Notes under the pieces: generated by a model | What the model was told of the DNA's origin: nothing | Seen by the model: the letters and a program-made list of their open reading frames with translations, nothing else | Database searches by the model: none | Part shown: positions 11,761-23,400 of the stretch, one piece after another | Layout: each line of letters opens with the position of its first letter | How positions within the stretch are numbered: the first letter of the stretch is position 1 | Program-made: the position numbers and the translations under genes | NCBI GenBank assembly: GCA_030549495.1 | Contig: JAUIRK010000934.1 | Span: 372,001-436,000 of the forward strand | Direction of reading: 5' to 3' | DNA from: Nectonema munidae | Taxonomy: Eukaryota > Nematomorpha > Nectonematoida > Nectonematidae | DNA: 64,000 nucleotides

Positions 11761-11939
11761 TCTAATTTACTCACATCACTGCATATAAATATGCGTCAAT
11801 TCTCTGTATGATTTACACTTTTTTCAATTACAACTTCTTCTTGTCTTGATTCTCTAATCTATACCATTTTTACTTCTAAATTATCTTTTTTAAATTGTCT
11901 TTTTTCAATTCTAAACGCTCTTTCTAAAATACAATAACT

Positions 11940-12072
11940 GGGGCGTGAGTAAGGTTGGTTAGGTACTGGGTTTCGATAACTTAAGGTGTTGGGTTCGATT
12001 CCACATCAAGCTAAATTTCTCTTAGTTCAATACAAGCGGCCCAATTGTGCTTTCTCAATGAAAACACCCCAC
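11940..12072 (+). mobile_element. tRNA-derived SINE, family A, copy 3
   Basis: Plus strand: GGGGCGTGAGTAAGGTTGG, A-box region TTGGTTAGGTACTGGG, exact B box GGGTTCGATTCC, and the shared tail ending TCAATGAAAACACCCCAC followed by an A-rich stretch. It is the clearest copy of the family. Confidence 0.88.
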
Positions 12073-14510
12073 AAAAAAATTTAAAAAAGACAATTTCGAA
12101 ATAAAAATGCTATATATTAGGAGCTTAGCAAAGCCCTGTATGCATTTATATTATGCATGCATACAAAGCCTAGTCAAGACACTATGTATTTATTTGTAAA
12201 AAATTTGACGTCAAAAATAGAGTTTTTCAAATTGCATGAAATTTTGTATTGAGATTTGCCCTATAGTTCCTAACTTCCTTTCAAAAGCAGAGATAGATTA
12301 GAAAATGTACTATGATTCTTTCTTAGCACCCGAATACTTCGTTATAGCATCACTATGCTTAAAAATGGCTTCTCTATCCATCCCTTTTCAAAACACAATA
12401 ATTTTTAACAAATTGTCTTTTTTACAGAAAAGAGTTTCCTAAATCTTTTCATACTGGGAAAATATTTCTTCAAATATATGATTAATATTTTAAAGAATCT
12501 CGCATTATACACATGATGCATGATAAAAATATTTTATTGGTGAAAATTTAGGGGTTGTATAATACGCGAAATTGGACGTTACTCGAGTATTCCCCAAATA
12601 GGAATAATCATGTTAGTATAATTGGCGAAAAATTTAAATCCACCCATGAAATATTTAATCGTACTAAGTTAATTAGACATTATGATTTATGAAAAATTTA
12701 CTGACTAAATAACTTTTTTTAATTAAATTAGAACTAATTTTTATAATTGTTAAATGAAATAGCTAGTTAAAATATAGCGCTCAAAATATTAGTTTTAACA
12801 ATGAACTTTTAAGAACAGATATAAAAGCTAATCTACAAAAAACGAAAACTAAAATTATTTCATAAAAACCCACAAATAAATTTAGGTTATTGAAGTAGAG
12901 TGGTTTTATAAATTGTGTAGCTGTAAAGCTCAAAATTGTTGAAATTAAAATATAGGCACCCCTCATATGCTAATTACGAACAAAAGTGATTATTACAAAA
13001 TTTTATACCCTTTTCATATTATATTTGTAATTACAATGGTAATGAAGTCCATGCAATACGCATCAATTTGATATGTTGCACCTAAAATTTGTTGGAACAA
13101 TTCAAAAGTTATAAACGATAAAAAAACCTATCTAATCATGTTGAAAACTTGCATTGCACAGGTGTGCTATCAATGATGCCTTACGAAAAGGTGCGGTAAA
13201 ACACATCCATTAAAACAGATAATAATAATAATAATAATAATAATCAATAAGATGAATTAATAAAACAGAAAACAGGAAACAATGATAGAAGGCTAAAAAA
13301 AGAAGAATGAAAAGCAAACATTACTTGCTATAAATTGGTGCATAAAAAGAAGGATGCAATATGACTTAAAATATTGGAAACTCAAAACGAATATTGTAAT
13401 CTAAAGTAATAACTATTTTAGTTAAAAGTGATTTTTTGCTTATGTATAGGGAGGCAAAAGCGATTTTTTATATCATTTCCTTTTAATACTTAAAAGTATA
13501 GGATTAATAGAAGTAAAACAGTGACAGCGATTAAACCTCTATTTGCATCGATAGCCCCTCTTCTTGACAAAGCTTTGGAGGCATTTTATTCGCCGAAGAA
13601 GCGAGAGACTAGTATATATATCTTTTTTTAAAAAACTTTGGGCGCTTATAACTTTTTTTTGACAAACTGTAAACGGACCAAACTTTGCATAACTTTTATG
13701 ATATAAAAATCGAACTTTATATCAAAATTTTTAAAAAGATAATAAACACCAAATTTTACGGAAAAAAGTGATATCCACTTTTATCGGAGGTGATTTGCAA
13801 AAAAAACTACAAAACAAGATTTTTCACATTTTGCATAGATAGGTTACTATAGCTATGTATATATTGCATATCTCCAAATTTGTTCAAACTTTTTTTTAGT
13901 TAATGTAAAACTAATGGTTTAACTACTCATCAGCTCTATGATACAAAATTTCACCACTCATCAGCATTTTTTGCACTTTTAGATCCCTTGGCTATACATT
14001 ATGTACGTTTTTCAAATGAAATATAAATGACATGTTTTAAACAACACAGAAGCCCTGCCTTTTATAGGTATGATTAATCATACTATGAAAGAATAATAAA
14101 AAAGTCATACAGGCAACATTTTTTTCCTCCATAAAGAAAACATTGTAAAAAGAGTTGACTTTTAACAGCAACTTTATTTGTACTTAACATATACTGCGTA
14201 TATAAAGCTTTCAAGAGGTTTAAATTGGATGTAGTAGGTGTTAGTAGTGTGTATTGACATGGATGAAAATTTAATAGCAAGGCTTTGGATATAAATCACG
14301 GAGTTTTTTCATAATAATATTCTTCACAATTTAAATTTTTCCTTGTTTTTAATCAAAAAGTATATGTTGGTTAAGGTGGACATGATGATTATTAAAAGCG
14401 ATGCGAAGAGCAAAAACAGCCATGTCTTTTTGTCTGCACACTTTCTTTCTTCTGAATCAGCTTCTAAAAAGTGAAAATATCACAAAATAGATTTGTTGGA
14501 TGCAAATATG
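12073..14510. other. AT-rich stretch, nothing firm
   Basis: It contains an (AAT)n tract at 13219-13244, preceded by a non-AT-rich block (13150-13205) that could be the 3' end of a retroposon with an AAT tail. I cannot match that block to a family. Other frames are AT-driven. Confidence 0.4.
13219..13244. repeat. (AAT)n microsatellite
   Basis: Eight to nine tandem AAT units. Confidence 0.95.
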
Positions 14511-14587
14511 TTAATGCTCGATTTTAGGGCAGCATCCAAATCTTGGGTCCTTATACAACGGGACCCACATTTGGATCGAGGCATTAA
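14511..14587. mobile_element. 77-bp TTAA-ended hairpin (mini-MITE)
   Basis: It begins TTAATGCTCG and ends CGAGGCATTAA. Inside, ATCCAAATCTTGGGTCC pairs with GGACCCACATTTGGAT around a 10-base loop. TTAA at both outer ends fits a piggyBac-type target site, but the element is very small and could also be an unrelated hairpin. Confidence 0.45.
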
Positions 14588-16786
14588 ATTCTGTGTTTTA
14601 TTATATGAATATACTATTTCAAACATAACCTACCATTTCCTTTAAGTAAGAAATCGCCTGCTTTAAGCCAAAAATATCATCGAGAAAGATCAAGAGACGC
14701 TTAGAATTCAAAAACATGTGATAAAACCCGTTAGTCCATTTGATTGAATCGCCATCTTTAAAAGAAACAAATGACTTTTTGATTTTAGAAAAGTTATATC
14801 AAATTGCAGAGAGGTTTTAAGCTCATGTTTTTTTAAAACAAATCTTCTGCTTATAAACTGCACAAAAATTTGTGTCCCAATTAAAACATTGTCTATGTCG
14901 CTCTTTTTGGTTGAAGAAGTTTAGAGGCAAGCTTGAGCACAAGTTATGATAAAAGTATTGATTGTATTTCTTGTGATATTTTAATTTTTTGTTTAACACA
15001 AATTTTTGAATTTTGGCTCGTGAATGGTAAAAAATGATTTGAGTTTGTCCTTTTATATTTTGATCAAATCACTGAATTTTTATTGTTAAGCCATACAGTT
15101 TCAAAACTGTTTCGTTTAAATTTGGGTCACGTTAATCCTTTCATGGACAATGGGACACCAACCAGTGCTCTATAGACTAAAAATGATTACGCTTTAAGTA
15201 TATAAAAATTCATTGAAAAAAGAGCAGCGATCAATTTTGGAAGACCAATGCCTGAAAAGTTTAAGCAATTGCTAATAAACACTGAAGAACTAATAAATGG
15301 GATCTAGTAATTAATTCTAATAATTGGGCTCCACAAAAATCCCAAGAAGAACTTTTGCACTTCTTGGCTTGATTTCATGGTAATTCAAAGATAGGTGCGG
15401 AAACACTCTCTGAAGGAATGACATTGAAGGTGCAAAATAAAGTATATGACCTGGTTTAAAAACAGCAGTACTCTCATTTTCAAATATTATTTGCCAAATT
15501 TATGCGAAATTTTTTTTGAAAAATCTTAAATGTAAACATACATTCTTTGAAGACGGTGTTCGGAAAAATCGGGCTAAACCTTGTGAAAATGATGTTAATG
15601 TATATAGAGATTGCATTCTTCGGGACAAAATGTTTCGTTTGGCTGTTTCCATTTCGGGAACAAAAAGTTTTACAGCAAGGAAGCCTTTTCACTGAGTGTT
15701 TTTCAATTCAAAAAAGTTTTCACTTCCAATTTAGTGTCAAACGATGATCAAAAAATGTGTTCCACTACAAGAGATTTTTGCTTGAACAATGGGTAAATAT
15801 ACCTTCATTTTATCTTCTCTTTTCTTAGTTATTCTTGTCTTATTTCATCTATTTTTTTCCAAATTTTACAGTCAATTTTTCCAAAATCCAACTATAATTT
15901 ATGTCTATTCGTATATATAGCATTCTAAAATACTTTTTTGTCTCTTATTTTTGGATAACACTTTGCGGTCCTACTCGCTTTATGCATATCTTCTTACATC
16001 TGATGTAGTATAGTTCATTTTAATTTTGCTAACATTTTATGTCTTCCATTTCTCATGTAACTGAGATCCTTCTTTATCTATTTTCGTTCTCAATAATTTC
16101 TTCTTCTTCTTTCTCTTCTCAATGCAAATGGTAAGCAAACTCCTTCTAATAATAAAACTGAATTGATTAACAATGTCAGGCATTGCTTTTCAAAAATTAA
16201 TCCCCTACTTTTCTGTTTGATTGAATTTTCATTTTGCTTGAAGCAGATTATTTGTTCGTTTTAAAAGGCGAGTTACTATTTTACTTCAAACAATTATCGT
16301 TTTTAATTTCTTTAGTTCATTTTTAAATAATTGTGTTTTTCAACTACAACAAACAAACAAACAATTGTGTTATAATTTCAGCCTTAATCTGCTCCAAATA
16401 GTTCAATTTCATTATTATCTATTATTGAACTTCGATTTCTTTATGTACACCTTTTTTAATAAACGATTTCGTTTCTTCGCCGATAATAATTTCAAGCTTT
16501 AGTGTTTTTAGCATTTACCCAAATTTCCATAATTGTAAATGATTTCCAAAAAGATAATATAGGTGAAAATTTTGCTCATGGAGCAAATACACGCTTATTG
16601 CAAAGTTGTAAGATGAGTAAAATATACTTTATTTGAAAATGTCCCTTTTATCGTTTATGTTTGAAAAGTCTGCTTTTCCTGATCACTGCAAAAAGTATCA
16701 CTTCTTCTTTTTCCGAGAAAGAATTATTTTTTTTTATAAATTACAAAAACTAATTATAATTACTTTCAACACTTTTTACTTTTGCA
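14588..16786. other. AT-rich stretch with one eroded repeat
   Basis: It contains the repeat at 15131-15240. Overlapping frames at 15480-15796 on both strands have no recognisable domain. T-rich to 16600. No exon identified. Confidence 0.4.
15131..15240 (+). repeat. Eroded copy of the TTAA-MITE-like family
   Basis: Starts at TTAATCCTTTCATGGAC and carries CGCTTTAAGTATATAAAAAT followed by TCATTGAAAAAAGAGCAGCG. This is the core also seen at 3730-3865, 25940-26045 and in the intact 33495-33625 element. The right end was not found. Confidence 0.5.
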
Positions 16787-16943
16787 TGTGCCTTGAAATT
16801 TTTTTTAGATTAGTGGGACGTTTCTTGAAAATTTTAGACTACATCGGGGTCAGGGATGGACAGTCTGGGGGAAAATATCCTTGAATGTGCTTTGAAAATT
16901 TTTTTGGGTTAGTGGGACATTTCCTGAAAATTTTAGACTACAT
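16787..16943 (+). repeat. Tandem duplication, 99-bp period
   Basis: 16787-16844 and 16886-16943 are about 85-90% alike. Both run TGTGC(C/T)TTGAAA, then TTAGTGGGAC(G/A)TTTC, then GAAAATTTTAGACTACAT. The following 200 bases hold several variants of a GACT(T/C)CGACT-like motif, which hints at an old DNA-element end. Confidence 0.8.
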
Positions 16944-17341
16944 GTATTTACCAAAATCCGGCTTCGACTCTAAATGCCTAAAAACTTAATAACTTTAAAG
17001 ACAACTCTTCGCTTCCTACTAAAGAATGGTCTTTTTTTTCTTTTTTTTTAATACTTTAATACAACTGACACGATTTGGACTCTGATTCTAAATTTTATTA
17101 AATACCCCCTCCTTTAAAATCTTCTTCTATACTGACTTCGACTTTCCAGTCCTGTACAAGTCAGAGTGAACTAAACATGTTGGTGCGATTAACATTTGAT
17201 GGAAATAAAGAACCAAAAAAAAATATGTTCTTTTGTTTTATATCGAAAGTAAATTTTCTGATAAAGAAAGATGATAACATATATTATTTTAACTGAACAC
17301 AACTCCAAATATTAATCAGAAAGGATATATATATATAATAA
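16944..17341. other. AT-rich stretch downstream of ZP exons
   Basis: No clear AATAAA signal is visible on the minus strand just past the stop at 17342. A TAATAAAATT at about 17092-17101 (minus) is a weak candidate. I cannot say where the ZP transcript ends. Confidence 0.35.
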
Positions 17342-17415
17342 TCAATCAATTTCCCACCAGATGCTATACTCGGTCGTATGGGCTATAAATACATTCTCCC
17401 TTAATGCAGTAATGT
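17342..17415 (-). CDS. ZP gene exon: candidate 3' exon
   Basis: Strong acceptor CGTACTTCAG with matching phase. It encodes NITALRENVFIAHTTEYSIW and then WEID and a TGA stop at 17342. A possible donor ATCTG|GTGGGA at 17358 would instead lead to further exons, perhaps with the transmembrane segment many ZP proteins have. The assignment rests on splice signal, phase and position only. Confidence 0.45.
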
Positions 17416-20400
17416 CTGAAGTACGAATATAAAAACAAAACAGTCATTTTATTTTGAAATTACATCGATTAATATTGAAATGAGAATTTAAAATAAAAAT
17501 TGCTGAGGTATCTACGAGTAGACGGTTCTGGTTTTATATTTATATGAAGGACTTCGGGCCTATGCTCAAATGAATTTAATCTGAAGGAGAAAGAAGCGCA
17601 AATATCTGCCCATATAAGCGTCTGGGGCAAAAACTGTTTATTATACATTTTTTTGTTTTTTAAAAAAAGTGTATGACTTCACACAGTAGATGGATTATAT
17701 CGATGAGGGGTCTTTTTTATAACACATGATCCCCTAGATCCGTTATAAGGTGGAGGATATATAACGCGTGTTCGTGGCTTGGACTTTAGCATTCCCTTTA
17801 TGAAGGATCTAATTTGTTTTATTATTTTTTATTTTCTCCAAAATGACAAAGGAAGTATAAAGGGAGACATATTTTAACATGATATGAATTAATGTTCAAA
17901 AAAGACTGATATCGCGTTTAGAAAAAAGCGTATATCTTTTGCGGCAAAACCCGTAGCAACTATTGTGGCTCCACGAAAATGGCGCGACATACGGTTAGGA
18001 AAGTTGTGGTCTAGAGGGAAACTTACTAAAGTAGTCTTTGTTATAATAGCTAAGAGCTTCTTTAAATGCTTCACCATCAGATAAAATCCGCACAGTTTTT
18101 GTGATCTTTTCTTTAATGTAGTCGTTTCCTTCTTCATCCAAACTTCTCTTTTTCCTTTTGCCATATGATATGCCATTATCGCACATACTCTTAAAAGATT
18201 TTATTTACAAAATTCGGCTCAATATATTCAGTCTAAGTGAAAACTACCCATATTTGAATAAACTTGCTTAATCACGCAACTTCAATGTCTAGACATCACT
18301 TTTAAGTGATCAATTTTTTTAAGTGAGTTTGAGTAATATTATTATAAGTGACAGTAATTATTGGCCTTTTTTTTCTTCGGGTGTTTTCATCGAGAAGGCA
18401 CAGTTGCGCTGCTTGTATCGAACTATGAAGAAAGTAGGCTCGCTGCGGGATCGAACCCAAGACCTTGAGTCCGTACCTAACCAACCTTACTCACGTCGCC
18501 TTTGTGTGATTGTATAAACATTGTATTGAAAGAAATACCTAAAGTAGCTTAATTTCTCGAAGCTTCTAAAATTTTAGATATTTAGACTAAAAAAATAAAC
18601 TACATTTTATCAGCAGCTATGACTTTTATTGTACTTTGAAAATGTAGCTCTTCTTGTATCCCTCAAGTTTTACTTTATGTGTTTTAGAGTAGTAATAAAC
18701 CTACTTACTTACTTACTTAATTTTTGAAATTACAGTGATTTTTAATTTCATATATCAACGATTTTAAATGTTTTAAAAAATTTCTCTGTAAATTAATTTC
18801 GGGCGTTGGGAAATTTTTGTGTTCGCGAATTTCGTGAAATCAATGAAGAAAATTTCTTACTTTACGTATTATTTAGGTGTTTAAAAAAATATTTTAATCG
18901 AGTCGGCAAATGGCCCAGATCTAGGAGCTTAGGGTATTGTTCCAGATGATATCGGTTCGATTCTCAATCGTGACTATCATTATTAACCTCTTCAGCTATT
19001 TATTATGATAGATTATTCATACACAACTAAAAAAATTTAAATCAATGTATTGATATACTTTTTCTTTTGTTGTCTTTCATGAGTTCAAACATAGGTTCAA
19101 AAGAGTTTGATCATATATATTTTGCTATATATTTTTTCCAAAACTTTTTAAATAATGAATCATTTGTGAAATCTAAATTAGCGCCCATATTATTATTTTT
19201 TATTAATAATAAAGTTTATTATTTTGTCCATTTATTTTATTTACGCATATCTAAAAATATTATTTTTTTTGTTGCACAAACATTAAGAAAAAAATACATC
19301 AATAAAACTTGATATTCATGATCCAACAAAAAATTTCGACAAAAGTGAAAGATACAATGAAGACAATTTTTGTGACAATAGAACACCTAGTTTTTAAATT
19401 TAAATAACACAAAAAAAACACTTTATTTTTAACATCAAAACTTATGAGTATACAATTGCCAAATTTTTTTGTAATATTGGAAGGCACCTTCTCAGTTCTT
19501 CTTGTTTTGGCCCATATTACAAAAAAAGAGGAGGAGGGGAGAGACAGGTGGTAGCAATTTTTTCCTACCCCACAAGATTTTAGTTGGAGTCCACTAAGTT
19601 CACTTAGATAAATGTTACAAATTAACCTCATGGTCCTAAAACTTCTACTCTTGATAAAACTTTTTTGAAAAGTGCTTTGTATATGCAGCAAAATTGAGTT
19701 CAAAATGTAACTAATTTTTGTGTTATTTTCTCAACCATAGGCATTTTTCTTCTTCTCTAAATGATAATAATAATTTAAAGTTTTGATTTATTTTTTCTTC
19801 ATCTCTTTACTTCATTTTTGCCAAGCCACTTTCTCGTTTATATTTTTTTACTTTTGTTTTCCCACATCTATGGCTTTTTGAGGAAATCAGTTAAACGGAA
19901 CTTACTCAGTTTGGCCCAAATTAAAATAAATTTAAAGATTAATTTTTAAGGATTTTTTTCAAAAAATGCTACCAAAATTAGGAGAACTGATCATCCTAAT
20001 TTTAAGAAATTGAATGTTTTTAGTTTTTCTACTTTTTTTGGTTTATGAAAATATTAAACTTATGACAATAAATGGTTTTACATTTATTGTATATTTTATT
20101 TATTTTTATTCCAAATAAATCTTCTAACAATTTTGGTAAAATATTAAATAATCAAAAATTTTTCCAAATTTTTATTTTAAATTTTATCCTTGATGGTATA
20201 TAGGAAAAATAAAAATAAATAAAAGGAATTTATATCTAAAAGTGAAACCTCTCTAAATCGATGCCTTATGGGGGTAACATAAAAGATCCTCTTTGTCAAG
20301 GATCCGCTATATAAAGGATTTTGATATGTTCCAATGCAGTCCTTTTTATTTCAACTCTGTAACCTTCTAAATCTAGAAATATTAAAAAGATTTTTTTATA

Positions 20401-23400
20401 TATCCTTATATTTTGGTTGAAATAAAAAAAAAGAATCAAAATATTTACATCGATCTTAACACAAAAAAAACAAACTAAATTATATTTAAAAAAATTAATT
20501 ACATCGTAAAAAATCACCCAAAAGAGTTTGTCTTGTATTTAATTTACTTTTAACCATGGACAAATTGTTAAATCTTGTTAGCAGGCAAAGTCTTCAAGTT
20601 CTTTCAAAATATTCTGTACTCTTATGCGAGTTATTCTGGTAAGTAATATTCCAGCGTGTTGCATTTGTTTTTTCATCGTCACTATCTACATCTTCCGTCT
20701 CGCTTAGTTGAATGTAGTTTTTAAGGATGCAAGTTTTCCAGTTGTTGTCACTCGGTTGGTTGAGATGCATCGATCTCCTCTATGTACATTCACATCTTCA
20801 TCAATCGGTTGTTCTACTATACTTGTATCAAACGAGTTTTTAATGACGGATTGTCTTCTGCATCTTTTCATCTTCTTCTATTGAACTATCAAATGGAAAC
20901 CTTCAGCGTTTGAAGCATCCATAATTAGTGCTCCTTTTCGTGTCTCGCCACGCTGTCGAAATCGAATGTAGCGCAACTAGAATAGTTCTGCAGCAGTGTT
21001 TACAGTGTCCAACTTTGTAATAAGTTGCGACATTAACAATTTTGGATATTTTGCCTTGAACGAACAGACTACCCCATGGTCAAGTGGCTGATTGCTGGAA
21101 GTAGTATTAGCTGGCAGAAACTTCAATGTGTCATGCGAAATATCAGATTTAACAAGTGTGTGAGAGATTACGCTGTCCAGAAACAACAAAATTTTTAATT
21201 TCCACTACCACTCGGTGAAGATTTGAGAGATCATCCATGCTTTCTTATTGGATGTGTACGACGCGACCAGCAAATGATTAATTTTCAGACATCTCATCCA
21301 TCTTGGATTTCTCGGCTTTTCTATGATTATTATCGGTGTTAACTTTTCACCTGTTGCGTGACACGCGAGCAAGATCGTCATTCGCTATTTCCAAATCTCT
21401 GTGCCGCTATGACTACTTGATTTCGTTACAAGAGTTTTTTTCGGCAAACAACGAAAAAAGAGCCGTCTCGTCACAGTTAAACACATCTTGTATCTTGTAT
21501 TTCTCAAGAATAGAAGGAATTCTTTGGATCCAGTCTTCTAGTGTTTTTTCGTCTACATCAGACATTTTTCCCAAAAGCCAATAGGATTGAATGGAGTATC
21601 GAGACTTCCAAGAAGAAAACCATCTGATTGAAGCCTGATATTCCTTATACAGAGTAATTTGGTGTGTTTGGCTGCTCTGGCTTGCATGATTGGACCGAAT
21701 ATAGAACAACTTTTGGCTCGTGATTGAGCGAACCATTCATACGTCTTTTGGTTCAACGTGTCAAATCTACATTTTTTTTTAAAACTTTTTTTTTTCTCTT
21801 TACAAACTTTTTTAAAAAAATTTCCTGTGTGGTTTTTAAAAATTTATTATTAAGAATGAGCAAAAATTTTGTCGAGATATATTTTTAACTATTTAATTTC
21901 TGGTCCAAGAATTTAAGTTTGAAAAAGGATATTTTACCAATGATTTGAAGGACAAAAATCAGGATGGACAGTGTCTTTCGATATGTAGAAAAATTCTGTT
22001 TCTTAAGGATTCGGTTTAGAGAGTTTTCACTGTAAATTCAAATAATCAATAAATTAATGATGACAATAAATTATAAGATAATTTTTCTTTCAAATTAGCC
22101 AATAAATTCTTCTTCTTCTCATAATAATTTATTTAACAATTTGATTGAGACATTTTTTTGAAGATTACACTAATATTATTATCAAAAAATTGTTTTTAGA
22201 ATTATTTGTTTATGTAGCACTAATCAAAAAAATATTAACTAACGCCATCTAATACGTAATACATTTTAATGATTAATTTTTGGTAATGCAAGTTTTTTTA
22301 TAATTCTTGTTTCCCATATGTACGTATTGCGAGGTTTTGATGCAGGCGATTTTCTGACTTTAAGATATTAATGCTTCCTCTCTTCCTGGCATTCAATTGG
22401 TTAATATAAATTCTTGATAAAGTGCATGAACAAATAGGAATGATTAATGGAAAAAGTGCTTGTGAATTGAAAGTAGGTACCGGAGAGCATTCATTAGGGC
22501 ATAGCAAGAGCTGGCATTCAAACATGACGGTGTTGCCATCAATGAATTTGAAGACTTCAAATGGAATGTAAATGTAGTAGTGGCCGTCCTTGTGAGAAGA
22601 ATTGTCCGCGTGTCCTCTTCCGAACAAGCGCGTGTTGAGGGAGCACCTAGGAACAAGCATGAATCAAGCCGACTTTCATAGATGCTTTTTTTTCAATTTG
22701 ACGCTTACCCTCTTTCATCCAAGAATTTGTAGCTGATTTGTTTGAAGTTTTTCGCGACACAGTTGTATACGAGTCCAGCGTAGCGTTCTGCAAGTAATTT
22801 TACATTCTTTAAAAGTTTTCGTTATTATAACACTGCTTATTTATTTCATTGAGAGAAGAAATAAATCAATTGAATGGATGAGCAGAGTGGTAAATATGGT
22901 AGTTGTAGGAAAGAAAAATGTGGAAAAATGAAAGATGACATGGAATGTGGTTGTTAATGATGACATCAAGAAATAGGAGCACAAAATTTCAACACAAAAT
23001 TAAAAGGAATCACATGCCATAAAGAAGATCGATCTTAAATTTAATAGGGAATAAAGTTCAGTAGCCTAGTGAACTACAAGACAGGTCCCGCCAATATTAA
23101 CCATATGGGACCATCTTCGATTGATGGTTAATTGATAGAAAATAAATTTAAAATGAGAAGTTAAAGTAGAGATAAACTGAATTAAATGTAAAATAAAGTG
23201 CAAAAATGAGTAAACATGGTTAATTAATCACTTTATTTAATTTTACAACTTAAAGTTTGTCTAACTTTGACTCTATTAGTGCAGGGAGGGGTGTAAAACT
23301 CACATCCTTTAACTAAGAAAGTTATTGTATAAAATTGATTCAACCATATCTATTTAAATTTTGTGACTTATACTAAAATCGTTAAACATAACATGCATGT

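Noticed and set aside
11940-12000. Possible functional tRNA gene (A and B boxes)
   Set aside because: The same head is followed by a shared non-tRNA tail in five copies, and the cloverleaf pairing is poor. It is a SINE.
15480-15796. Overlapping frames on both strands
   Set aside because: Mutual shadows in AT-rich DNA, no family similarity.
22298-22480. Reading the ZP core exon through to 22298
   Set aside because: ZP similarity stops at the GTACCT donor, and the next exon supplies the expected cysteine and the basic cleavage motif.
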